Shown: in pieces, positions 38,219 through 45,902 of the stretch
Numbering within the stretch: the stretch's first letter is position 1
Layout of the letters: every line of letters starts with the position of its first letter
Source: Roseibium sediminis
GTDB taxonomy: Bacteria > Pseudomonadota > Alphaproteobacteria > Rhizobiales > Stappiaceae
DNA length: 64,000 bases
Assembly: GCF_008711325.1 (NCBI RefSeq)
Contig: NZ_VXDB01000014.1
Coordinates: 1 to 64,000, forward strand
Direction of reading: 5' to 3'
The notes under the pieces: generated by a model
Database searches by the model: none
Told to the model about the DNA's origin: nothing
What the model saw: only the letters and a program-made list of their open reading frames with translations
Translations under genes and position numbers: made by a program

Positions 38219-39156
38219 AGTTCCAACTCCATACCGTCGTGGGCCACTTCCCAGCCTGCCTCAGCCACGATTCTGGCTTCGCGAGAGGCCGGGTCCAGGA
38301 CCGGGTTCGTGTTGTTGATGTGGATGTAGACACGCCGTTTGAGTTCGACGTCGGCAAGCGCAGAGAGGCTGCCACTCGGCCCGTTCATCGAAATGTGGCC
38401 CATCCGCGCGCCTGTTTTGGACCCGACCCCGGTTCGGGCCATCTCGTCGTCCTCAAATACGGTACCATCAAACATCAGGCATCCGCCGCCGGATATCCGG
38501 GATTTGAGGTCTGCTTCGACCGCCGCACATCCCGGGACATAGAACAGTGTTCGACCGGCGCTTGCCTCCGCTCCGCTGACACGAATGGCAAGGCCAACGG
38601 TGTCGCCGTCCTTGGTGCCAAATCCGGTTTCGTTCGTGTTTTCCAGAAACAGGGCAACCTTGCCTGGCACCAGAAAGCTTTCGACCGTAAGGCCGATCGG
38701 ACCTTCAGGTCCCTCAAGTTCCGTTATTCCTTCAAGGGGCAATTCACGTCGTTCCACAAATGCCGGATCAAGCACATTGAAAATGCTGTTGGCCGACAAC
38801 GTGTCGAGAACGCGGCGAGTTGCGTAGAGAGTGAAGGGCTCCTTCTCGCGAAGTGTCAGCAGGCCCGCGATATGATCCACATCCGCATTCGTAAGAACAA
38901 CTGCGCGGATGGGGGTGGAACGTAAAGGACCGTCTGCTGCGGGCTGCAGCTCCGGGGTCTGCGCGATCTGCTGGCGTATGTCGGGAGAAGCATTAAAAAC
39001 AGCCCAGCTTCTACCGTTGGAACTCGCAGCTATACTGGACTGCGTTCTGGGCAGGAAGCCGGGCTGTTGAGTGCGCGCTGCGCGGCTGAGGGGAGCGTTG
39101 CAATTCCACTGGGGAAATCCGCCCCCTGCCGCTGCGCCGAGTGCCCTAATTTTCAT
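38215..39156 (-). CDS. pqqB: PQQ biosynthesis protein PqqB
   Basis: A metallo-beta-lactamase-fold protein needed for PQQ formation, probably an iron-dependent hydroxylase acting on the Glu-Tyr intermediate. The 313-residue protein starts with the PqqB signature RALGAAAGGGFPQWNC and has the metal motif NADVDHIAGLLTLRE, which replaces the classical HxHxDH. It lies 21 nt after pqqA and overlaps pqqC by 4 nt. Confidence 0.98.
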   Translation of the reverse strand: MKIRALGAAAGGGFPQWNCNAPLSRAARTQQPGFLPRTQSSIAASSNGRSWAVFNASPDIRQQIAQTPELQPAADGPLRSTPIRAVVLTNADVDHIAGLLTLREKEPFTLYATRRVLDTLSANSIFNVLDPAFVERRELPLEGITELEGPEGPIGLTVESFLVPGKVALFLENTNETGFGTKDGDTVGLAIRVSGAEASAGRTLFYVPGCAAVEADLKSRISGGGCLMFDGTVFEDDEMARTGVGSKTGARMGHISMNGPSGSLSALADVELKRRVYIHINNTNPVLDPASREARIVAEAGWEVAHDGMELEL

Positions 39157-39177
39157 CGGGGTCTCTTTTAGGTCCGC

Positions 39178-39273
39178 TTATTTCTTGCAGCTGCCGATTT
39201 CAGCTGGCATGTAGCGAGTGACTTCAAAGCCAGCTTCAACGGCTTTCATGGTCGGCTTCTTCCAAGTTTTCAT
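39178..39273 (-). CDS. pqqA: PQQ precursor peptide PqqA
   Basis: A 31-residue ribosomal peptide, MKTWKKPTMKAVEAGFEVTR and then YMPAEIGSCKK, whose Glu and Tyr in the E-V-T-R-Y motif become the PQQ skeleton. A strong GGAGGAGGA ribosome binding site precedes the ATG. It is the first gene of the operon; the promoter should lie in the 130-nt gap to the creatinase gene. An 8-bp inverted repeat there (CTTTGGTG 39338-39345, CACCAAAG 39367-39374) may act as terminator or operator. Confidence 0.97.
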   Translation of the reverse strand: MKTWKKPTMKAVEAGFEVTRYMPAEIGSCKK

Positions 39274-39403
39274 GTAATCCTCCTCCAAAAATTACGCATG
39301 GGCACCTTAGCATTTGTGTCGAGGGAAGCGACTAGGACTTTGGTGCTGGTTTTTTTGCTCTTCAGACACCAAAGCCGATCGTTCCGGACCAGAGTTGCCC
39401 CAT

Positions 39404-40633
39404 CTATCGCTTTGGAATGATGTTGTGTTCCGGTCCAAACGGGAAGCCGGTGATGTTTTCAGCGCCCGTTTCGGTCACGATCAAGATATCGTGTTCCCGG
39501 TAGCCGCCAGCCCCCGGAGTTCCTTCCGGAACCATGATCATGGGCTCCATCGAGACGACCATGCCAGGTTCCAGAACCGTGTCGATATCCTCGCGCAGCT
39601 CGACCGAAGCCTCGCGGCCATAATAGTGACTGAGTACGCCGAAGGAGTGGCCATAACCAAAGCTTCGATATTGCAGCAGGTCATGACGCCGGTAGATATC
39701 ATTCAGTTCCGAGGCAATGTCGCAGCAGCGCGCGCCCGGCTTGATGAGGTCGAGGCCGGCACGATGAACGTCACAGTTGATCTCCCAGAGGCGAAGGTGT
39801 TCGTCTGAGGCATGTTCGCAAAAGAGCGTGCGTTCAAGGGCGGTATAGTAGCCGAAGATCATCGGGAAACAGTTGAGCGACAGGATGTCACCGGCCTCTA
39901 TGATCTTGTTGGTGACCGGATTGTGGGCGCCATCTGTGTTGATGCCCGACTGGAACCAGGTCCAGGTGTCCATCAGTTCGACAAACGGAAACGACTTCGC
40001 AATCTCCCGGATCATGGCGTTGGTCGAGGCGATGGCGACTTCATGTTCCGCAACGCCTGCCTCAACGGCGTCCACGAGGGCAGCTCCTCCCACATCACAG
40101 ATACGAGCGCCCTCGCGGATGAGGACATGCTCTTCTGCGCTCTTGATGGTGCGCTGGGCCATGACATCCATCGAAACGTCAATGAACTCGACTCCCGGCA
40201 GTGCGGCTTCCAGCTTGGTTTTCAGGTCCAGAGAGACGTGATCGAATTCAAGGCCAATTCGCTTTACTGACGCATTCGGCATTTTCAGCAGCGACTGGAT
40301 GGCGTGGAAATAGTTGTCCCTGCGCCAGTCCGTATAGATCAGGCAGTCACCATGCGTGCGGCGCCATGGCTGTCCGCCATCGATACCGGCGGCAATCGTG
40401 GTCGCATCATCCTGGGTGACGAGAAACCCGTATTTGCGCCCGAAGGAGCAATACAGGAAGCCGGAGAAGTAGCAGATGTTGTGATAGGAGGTGAACAGGC
40501 AGGCATCGATCTGCCGGTCTTCCATCAGCTTGCGTAAGCGGTTCTGGCGACCATCCATCTCGCCCTTGGAAAAGGGGAGATAGGCCTTCTCGCCATTGTT
40601 CATTTCATAAACGCGGATCATGTCGTCGCTCAT
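39404..40633 (-). CDS. Creatinase (creatine amidinohydrolase)
   Basis: Hydrolyses creatine to sarcosine and urea. The 409-residue protein has the two-domain pita-bread (M24-like) fold but, as in known creatinases, no metal-ligand set. It matches creatinase over long stretches I recognise: FTSYHNICYFSGFLYCSFGR, IDGGQPWRRT, LMDTWTWFQSGINTDGAHNP (containing the catalytic His as I recall the Pseudomonas enzyme), LNCFPMIFGYYTALERTLF and FGYGHSFGVLSHYYGREA. The ATG at 40633 was chosen for its GGAGGAA spacing; ATG 40636 and 40645 are close alternatives. It is the last gene of an operon with a four-part ABC importer. Confidence 0.93.
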   Translation of the reverse strand: MSDDMIRVYEMNNGEKAYLPFSKGEMDGRQNRLRKLMEDRQIDACLFTSYHNICYFSGFLYCSFGRKYGFLVTQDDATTIAAGIDGGQPWRRTHGDCLIYTDWRRDNYFHAIQSLLKMPNASVKRIGLEFDHVSLDLKTKLEAALPGVEFIDVSMDVMAQRTIKSAEEHVLIREGARICDVGGAALVDAVEAGVAEHEVAIASTNAMIREIAKSFPFVELMDTWTWFQSGINTDGAHNPVTNKIIEAGDILSLNCFPMIFGYYTALERTLFCEHASDEHLRLWEINCDVHRAGLDLIKPGARCCDIASELNDIYRRHDLLQYRSFGYGHSFGVLSHYYGREASVELREDIDTVLEPGMVVSMEPMIMVPEGTPGAGGYREHDILIVTETGAENITGFPFGPEHNIIPKR

Positions 40634-40667
40634 CATTTCCTCCATATGTGGCCCTGAAACGGAAAAC

Positions 40668-40696
40668 GGGCCGGCCTCCTGAAAAGAAGCCGGCCC
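40668..40696 (-). other. GC-rich hairpin between the permease and creatinase genes
   Basis: An 11-bp stem (GGGCCGGCTTC with GAGGCCGGCCC, one T-G pair) and a 7-nt loop lie in the 164-nt gap upstream of creatinase, followed by only four T residues. It could attenuate transcription into creatinase or protect the upstream transporter mRNA. Confidence 0.5.
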
Positions 40697-40797
40697 GCCA
40701 GGCCAATTTCGCGATGTCTTGCTGCCGCGGTGTCGGTGAACACCTCCCGGTGGCTGGCGTGCCGCCACCAGTCCTCTCGGAAACAGCGGTTAGGGTC

Positions 40798-41652
40798 TTA
40801 ACCCGGTGTCAGTCCTCTCAGCCGCTCGGACCGGCGCCGAAGCATTTCCAGCACGGACAAGAGCACGATCGAGATCGCGACCATCAGCGATGCCACTGCG
40901 AGAATGGTTGGTGAGATCTGTTCGCGCAGGCCGGTGAACATCTGCCAGGGCAGGGTCTTCTGTCCGGCAGAGCCAAGGAACAGCACCACGACCACCTCGT
41001 CAAAGGACGTGATGAACGCAAACAGGGCACCGGACACAACACCCGGAACGATCAGCGGCATCTGCACCTTGAAGAAGGTCGTGACCGGATTTGCGCCCAT
41101 ACTTGCTGCCGCGCGAACCAGGCTGCGGTCAAAGCCGACCAGCGTGGCCGTCACGGTGATGATGACGAATGGCGTGCCAAGGGCAGCATGCGCAAGCACG
41201 ACCCCCCAGTAAGTGCCCTGAAGACCGACGCGGGAATAGAAGAAATACATGCCGGCAGCGGAGATGATGAGTGGCACGATCATCGGAGAGATCAGAATCG
41301 CCATGATGGCGGAGCGATAGGGTACGTGCTGCTGGGACAGTCCGATGGCCGCAAGAGTGCCGAATGTCGTCGCAAGGATCGTTGCGGTCGGTGCAATCAG
41401 GACCGAATTCGTCAGCGCCTGCTGCCAGTCCGGATTGGTGAAGAAGTCCTCATAGTGCTTGAAGGAAAACCCTTCCGGCTTCAGGGCCAGCATTTCCGGG
41501 GTGAAGGTGAAGAAGTCCTGAGCGTTGAAGCTCAAGGGCAGGATCACCAGGATCGGAAAGATCAGGAAGAAGAAGATCAGTCCGCAGATGAACCGGAACG
41601 TATAGTGCCAGGTTCTCTGAAGCGGGGAGGCATAAGGGGGAAGTGAACTCAT
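40798..41652 (-). CDS. ABC transporter permease, PotC-like
   Basis: A 284-residue inner-membrane permease of the spermidine/putrescine-type (MOI) importer family. It shows about six membrane segments and the cytoplasmic EAA loop (VRAAASMGANPVTTFFKVQMPL) that contacts the ATPase. It begins 7 nt after the PotB-like permease gene. With the downstream creatinase, the likely cargo is creatine or a related guanidino compound, inferred from operon context only. Confidence 0.92.
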   Translation of the reverse strand: MSSLPPYASPLQRTWHYTFRFICGLIFFFLIFPILVILPLSFNAQDFFTFTPEMLALKPEGFSFKHYEDFFTNPDWQQALTNSVLIAPTATILATTFGTLAAIGLSQQHVPYRSAIMAILISPMIVPLIISAAGMYFFYSRVGLQGTYWGVVLAHAALGTPFVIITVTATLVGFDRSLVRAAASMGANPVTTFFKVQMPLIVPGVVSGALFAFITSFDEVVVVLFLGSAGQKTLPWQMFTGLREQISPTILAVASLMVAISIVLLSVLEMLRRRSERLRGLTPG

Positions 41653-41659
41653 TTTTCTT

Positions 41660-42925
41660 TTATCCCAGCTTCACGTTGTCGATGCCCACGATCTTGTCAT
41701 AGACCACGAAGAGGATCATGACCGCGATCAGGAGGAGCGCGCCAAGAGCAGCGCCAAGGCCCCAGTTCAACGAACTTGAAATGTGATAGGCGATCCGGTT
41801 CGAGATGAAGATGCCCGAAGTGCCGCCAACCAGTTCCGGCGTGATGTAGTAGCCGATTGCCAAAATGAACACGAGAACCGCGCCTGCGCCGATCCCCGGA
41901 ACGCTCTGCGGGAAATAGACCCTCCAGAATGCGATCCAGTCATTGGCCCCAAGGCTCTTGGCCGCCCGTACATAGCTGGGCGAGATTGTCTTCATCACCG
42001 AATAGAGCGGCAGGATCATGAAGGGCAGCAGGATATGTGTCATCGCGATGATCGTGCCGGTCTGGTTGTTGATCATCACAAGCCTGTCGGCATCGCTGAC
42101 AAACCCTGTCCAGACGAGGAAGTCATTGATGACACCCTGTTGCTGGAGGAGCACCTTCCATGCGGACGTTCGCACCAGGAGACTGGTCCAGAACGGTAAC
42201 AGCACGAGGATCATCAGGATATTGGATGTGCGAAGCGGCAGAGCGGCCAGAAGGAAAGCGATCGGATAGCCCAGGAGCAGGCAGCAAAGTGTTATGACGA
42301 CAGATAGAAACAGCGTTCTCCAGAACAGGAACAGATAAATCTGTTCATCTGCCGGCTTCATCTTTATACCGTCAGGCGTTAGTTGCGCATCACCTGCAGC
42401 AAGAAAGTAGGCTGGTGTGATGCGGGGGGAAAACAGTTTCAGCGTTGCCCAAGTCTCAACTTCGTCCCATTTGTCATCGGCCTTGATGAACTGGGCTTTC
42501 AGGGGCTCAGCGGCATCCATCTTTCCGACTCTTCTTCCGGTCTTGCGGAAGAGGCTTGAAATTCCGGTTTTCTCGTAATTCAGGCGCGAGCCAAGCCGTG
42601 TATGTGTCTTGTTTTCGACTGCGACAACCATGTCGTCGTAAAGCGCAGCGAAAACAGCCTCGCCCGGACTTTGTCCACTTTGAGGATCCCATGCCTGCAA
42701 GGCATCCACAGTCTTGGGCAAAGTATCTTCGACAATACCGTTTTCGACTGACCGAAACAGCATGTCGGCAATCGGTGCGGCAAATGTCAAGAGGACGAAA
42801 ATAAGGAGCGGCGCAATCAGCAAAAGGGCGCGCAACTTTTCCCTGCGCAGAGCAGAAGCAAGAGCCTGTTTAAGGGGTTTGCCGTCTTGCGTTGTTAGCA
42901 CCTGTTGTGACGCGGTATCGCTCAT
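41660..42925 (-). CDS. ABC transporter permease, PotB-like with large periplasmic insertion
   Basis: A 421-residue permease. The start was placed at ATG 42925 (MSDTASQQV), since the upstream ATG would run back to the solute-binding gene without a ribosome binding site. The first membrane segment is at about 36-56 (ALLLIAPLLIFVLLTFAAPIA). Around 140 polar residues follow before the second, where ordinary PotB proteins have a short loop. The conventional C-terminal core contains the EAA loop VRAAKSLGANDWIAFWRVYFP. The insertion would lie in the periplasm near the binding protein. Second gene upstream of creatinase. Confidence 0.9.
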   Translation of the reverse strand: MSDTASQQVLTTQDGKPLKQALASALRREKLRALLLIAPLLIFVLLTFAAPIADMLFRSVENGIVEDTLPKTVDALQAWDPQSGQSPGEAVFAALYDDMVVAVENKTHTRLGSRLNYEKTGISSLFRKTGRRVGKMDAAEPLKAQFIKADDKWDEVETWATLKLFSPRITPAYFLAAGDAQLTPDGIKMKPADEQIYLFLFWRTLFLSVVITLCCLLLGYPIAFLLAALPLRTSNILMILVLLPFWTSLLVRTSAWKVLLQQQGVINDFLVWTGFVSDADRLVMINNQTGTIIAMTHILLPFMILPLYSVMKTISPSYVRAAKSLGANDWIAFWRVYFPQSVPGIGAGAVLVFILAIGYYITPELVGGTSGIFISNRIAYHISSSLNWGLGAALGALLLIAVMILFVVYDKIVGIDNVKLG

Positions 42926-43009
42926 ACAGCCGTTCTTTCCAATTCCGGGAAGGGAAGGTGGATGGGGAGCCCCCATCCACCGTTTTGTAGATCGCAAGGC
43001 GATGTTTGA

Positions 43010-44107
43010 TTACTGGGCGAGCCAAGCCTGGAACTTTGCGTCCAGATCGTCGCGGTAATCTGCCCACCACTCGTAGTTATAGAGGAAGGTGTTCTTGGCA
43101 TTGTTCGGGTCGGTCGGCATGTGCGGCGCCATGTCGATGCCGAGCGAATCGTGCTTGCCAACGAGCGGAGCGGAAGACTTGCGAGCCGGGCCGTAGGAGA
43201 TGTACTTCGCCTGATCAGCAAGACGCTGTGTATCGGTCGCGAAATGGAGGTAGTCCATGACGCGCTTTTGACGCTCTTCGGAAAGGCCTGCCGGTACAAT
43301 CCAGCCGTCCAGATCAAATACCTGAGCATCCCAGAGCATGGCAACCGGTTGTTTCTGCTCTTCAATGAGAGCAAACAGACGACCATTGTAGGTGGAGCCG
43401 ATCACGACTTCCTTGTCAGCCAGAAGCTGGGGGGTTTCCGCGCCTGCAGACCACCAGACAACATTGTCCTTGATGGTGTCCAGCTTGGCGAAAGCCTTGG
43501 CCTGACCTTCTTCGGTTTCCAGTACGTCATAGACGTCTGCTTTTGCAACGCCGTCACACAGCAGGGCCCATTCCATGTTGTTGATCGGGCGCTTCTCAAG
43601 CGAGCGTTTGCCCGGGAATGTTTCCAGATCAAATACGTCACAGATGTCGTCCGGGCTCTTTCCGCCCCATTCTTCAACATCGGTGCGATAGCCAAATGTC
43701 GTAGAGTAAACGATTTGCGGAATGAAGCAGCCGGACACGATCAGGTCGCCAAAGTCTTCAGAAGCATGCGTCCCGTCCGGAGCAGCAGCTAGCACCTTGT
43801 CGTGATCGATCTCAAGGGCCAGACCTTCATCGCAAAGACGGATGGCGTCAGAAGCAACAACATCCACCAGATCCCAGGTGATGTTGCCAGCTTCGTTCAT
43901 GGCGCGCAGCTTTGCCACTGCTTCTGCAGACGACTCATCGTTGATGATGTTAATGCCGGACTTTTCCATGTAAGGCTTGTGATAGGCATTGTTCTGGGAT
44001 GCGGAATAGGCGCCACCCCAGGAAACAATTGTCATGTCTTCCGCAACTGCAGCGCCGCTGACCATGGCCAGAGCGGTGGTTGCAAGTACGATAGTCTTGA
44101 GCTTCAT
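43010..44107 (-). CDS. ABC transporter substrate-binding protein, PotD-like
   Basis: A 365-residue periplasmic binding protein of the spermidine/putrescine type. It has a signal peptide (MKLKTIVLATTALAMVSGAAVA|ED), the family opening MTIVSWGGAYSASQ, and the hinge/ligand region VVWWSAGAETPQLLADKEV and GWIVPAGLSEERQKRVMDYL. It is 81 nt after the ATPase gene and the most highly expressed part of such importers as a rule. Predicted cargo is a small cationic or zwitterionic guanidino compound such as creatine; this is inferred from the creatinase gene. Confidence 0.93.
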   Translation of the reverse strand: MKLKTIVLATTALAMVSGAAVAEDMTIVSWGGAYSASQNNAYHKPYMEKSGINIINDESSAEAVAKLRAMNEAGNITWDLVDVVASDAIRLCDEGLALEIDHDKVLAAAPDGTHASEDFGDLIVSGCFIPQIVYSTTFGYRTDVEEWGGKSPDDICDVFDLETFPGKRSLEKRPINNMEWALLCDGVAKADVYDVLETEEGQAKAFAKLDTIKDNVVWWSAGAETPQLLADKEVVIGSTYNGRLFALIEEQKQPVAMLWDAQVFDLDGWIVPAGLSEERQKRVMDYLHFATDTQRLADQAKYISYGPARKSSAPLVGKHDSLGIDMAPHMPTDPNNAKNTFLYNYEWWADYRDDLDAKFQAWLAQ

Positions 44108-44188
44108 TTTTAGCTCCCTCTTTCAGGTTTGAAACGGATTGGTTCCGTCTTTTGCCACTGACGCGCAGCCAAGGCGCGTCTGTGTTTG

Positions 44189-45283
44189 TCAGGCAACGGG
44201 GTCCAGTGCCTTGCAGTCGTTGAGTGACCAACCGATTGGCACGGTGTCTCCCACACTCAACTGGCGTTTTTCGCCCCGGTTGCGAACCTTTGCGATGAAC
44301 TCGTCGTTGCCGGCGACATTCATGCGAACGCGAATATGGTCCCCGAGATAGATGAGTTCCTCGATGCGTCCCTTGATCAGATTGTCCATTGAATCCGTCG
44401 TGTCGAATTCAACGCGTTCCGGACGCAGGGAAATTGTCGTCCTGTCCCCGATAGCGGACACATTCACCTTGTCTGCCTTGAGGCGCGTACCATCGTCGAG
44501 TTCGACAAGGCATTCCTTGCCCTGAATGTCGACGACCTTGCCGCTCAGCTTGTTGTTTTCGCCGATGAACTGCGCAACGAACGAGTTTTGCGGATCTTCA
44601 TAAAGAACATCCGGAGACGAGAGCTGCTGGATGACCCCGTCGTTAAAGACAGCCACGCGATCGGACATGGTCAGTGCCTCGGTCTGATCATGGGTCACGT
44701 AGACCACAGTCACACCAAGGTTCTCGTGGATGTGCTTGATCTCGTACTGCATCTGCTCGCGCAGCTGCTTGTCCAGAGCGCCAAGAGGCTCATCCATCAA
44801 AACCAGTTCCGGATCGAAAACGAGCGCTCGGGCAACGGCAACACGCTGTTGCTGCCCCCCGGAAAGCTGTGCCGGACGGCGGTTTCCGAACGCGCCCAAC
44901 TCAACCATTTCCAGCGCGCGTTTGACCTTCTCTTCCTGTTCAGCCTTGCCGATGTTGCGAACCTGAAGCGGGAACGCAAGGTTCTCGGCAACGGTCATGT
45001 GCGGGAACAGCGCATAGTTCTGAAACACCATGCCGATGCCGCGCTTGTGCGGTGGCACGTTGTTGATCGGCCGGTCATTCAGGAAGATCTCGCCATGGGT
45101 CGCAGGCTCGAAACCTGCAAGCATCATGAGACAGGTGGTCTTGCCGGACCCTGATGGTCCGAGCATGGTGAGAAACTCGCCGGGTGGAATGTCGAGGTTC
45201 AGATTTTTGACGACAAGGCTGACCCCGTCATAGCTCTTTTGCACACTCTCATAGCGGACAGCCGCGCCGCGTGTGTTTGCCAT
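44189..45283 (-). CDS. ABC transporter ATP-binding protein, PotA-like
   Basis: A 364-residue ATPase. The nucleotide-binding domain has Walker A GPSGSGKTT, signature LSGGQQQRVAVARAL, Walker B LVLMDEPLGALD and the switch His in VTHDQTEAL. A TOBE_2 domain occupies about 285-360 (RPERVEFDTTDSM, HIRVRMNVAGNDEFIAKV). It is the promoter-proximal gene of the importer-creatinase operon; GAGGGGAAGC precedes its ATG. Confidence 0.95.
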   Translation of the reverse strand: MANTRGAAVRYESVQKSYDGVSLVVKNLNLDIPPGEFLTMLGPSGSGKTTCLMMLAGFEPATHGEIFLNDRPINNVPPHKRGIGMVFQNYALFPHMTVAENLAFPLQVRNIGKAEQEEKVKRALEMVELGAFGNRRPAQLSGGQQQRVAVARALVFDPELVLMDEPLGALDKQLREQMQYEIKHIHENLGVTVVYVTHDQTEALTMSDRVAVFNDGVIQQLSSPDVLYEDPQNSFVAQFIGENNKLSGKVVDIQGKECLVELDDGTRLKADKVNVSAIGDRTTISLRPERVEFDTTDSMDNLIKGRIEELIYLGDHIRVRMNVAGNDEFIAKVRNRGEKRQLSVGDTVPIGWSLNDCKALDPVA

Positions 45284-45840
45284 GCTTCCCCTCAGTTTTG
45301 TTCTCGTTATTGCATGCAGACTTCAACGTTAAGACTTGCGTCACCGTCGATGACCTATTGCTATTTTGTGCAACAGAAAAGCAAAATCCGAACAGTATTG
45401 GAAGGGGGCATTTCGAAAAAAAATGAAAATTAATGTTTGAAGGTGCGTATGTTTAAGAATGAAGGCTGGGCAGATAATGAATACTGGTATCGCCCACGCA
45501 ATTATGAATTTTATTTGCGCGGTCTTAATATCAGATTGCACCTTACGCTTCGTAAGGTAGGGCGATTTTAGTCAATCATACAATCTGGGCCCATGTTGTC
45601 AGTTCCCGACGCACAGTGGAACATTTTCGCCATGACTGACTTGTTTGATTTGGCAATGCCCAAAGATTCCCTTCTGATATTCTTGCCGAAGAGTGTTCGA
45701 AAAAAATGGAAATTGCAATCTATAGTCGCTGCGAAATCTGGCCCGAGTGAAAGGGCATAGACATGGAGGTTGATTCAACGGGCCGCGAACTCGTCAGTGA
45801 CGGGGATGGAGGACCGCGGTAAGCACCAATACGGACGCGC
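45284..45840. other. AT-rich divergent intergenic region
   Basis: About 560 nt between the importer operon (leftward) and the copper ATPase promoter (rightward). It is clearly richer in A and T than the flanks, especially 45340-45720, with several short A and T runs. It must hold the importer promoter; I could not fix it. A small candidate gene (45449-45571) and a 7-bp hairpin CCTTACG-CTT-CGTAAGG (45541-45557) inside it are the only structures I see. A minus-strand hydrophobic frame of 66 codons there is probably an artefact of base composition. Confidence 0.5.
45449..45571 (+). CDS. Possible small protein, 40 residues
   Basis: ATG preceded by GAAGGTG opens a 40-codon frame (MFKNEGWADNEYWYRPRNYE, then a basic tail ending RKVGRF). 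It is rich in aromatic and basic residues and has no signal or membrane segment. It overlaps the small hairpin at its end. I do not recognise a family; it may be chance coding in an AT-rich gap. Confidence 0.22.
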   Translation: MFKNEGWADNEYWYRPRNYEFYLRGLNIRLHLTLRKVGRF

Positions 45841-45871
45841 TTGACCTTCCTGTGACTGGAAGGAATATCCT
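45841..45871 (+). promoter_or_regulatory. CueR-type promoter/operator of the copper ATPase gene
   Basis: TTGACC (-35, 45841-45846) and TATCCT (-10, 45866-45871) are separated by 19 nt. The spacer contains the exact MerR-family dyad CCTTCC-N7-GGAAGG (45845-45863), the same half-sites as the Escherichia coli copA operator. A long spacer with a central dyad is the hallmark of promoters that a MerR-type activator untwists on metal binding. The cueR gene lies just downstream of the ATPase. Confidence 0.85.
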
Positions 45872-45902
45872 TTCTTCAGCAGATCTAAGGAAGGGTACCA
45901 AC

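Noticed and set aside
39404-40633. Call of Xaa-Pro aminopeptidase or ectoine hydrolase for the M24-fold protein
   Set aside because: The long WTWFQSGINTDGAHNP and GYGHSFGVLSHYYGREA stretches match creatinase, and the M24 metal-ligand set is lacking.
45341-45541. A 66-codon minus-strand frame with a hydrophobic product
   Set aside because: An AT-rich stretch naturally yields Ile/Phe-rich codons; no ribosome binding site, and it overlaps the better-supported plus-strand candidate.
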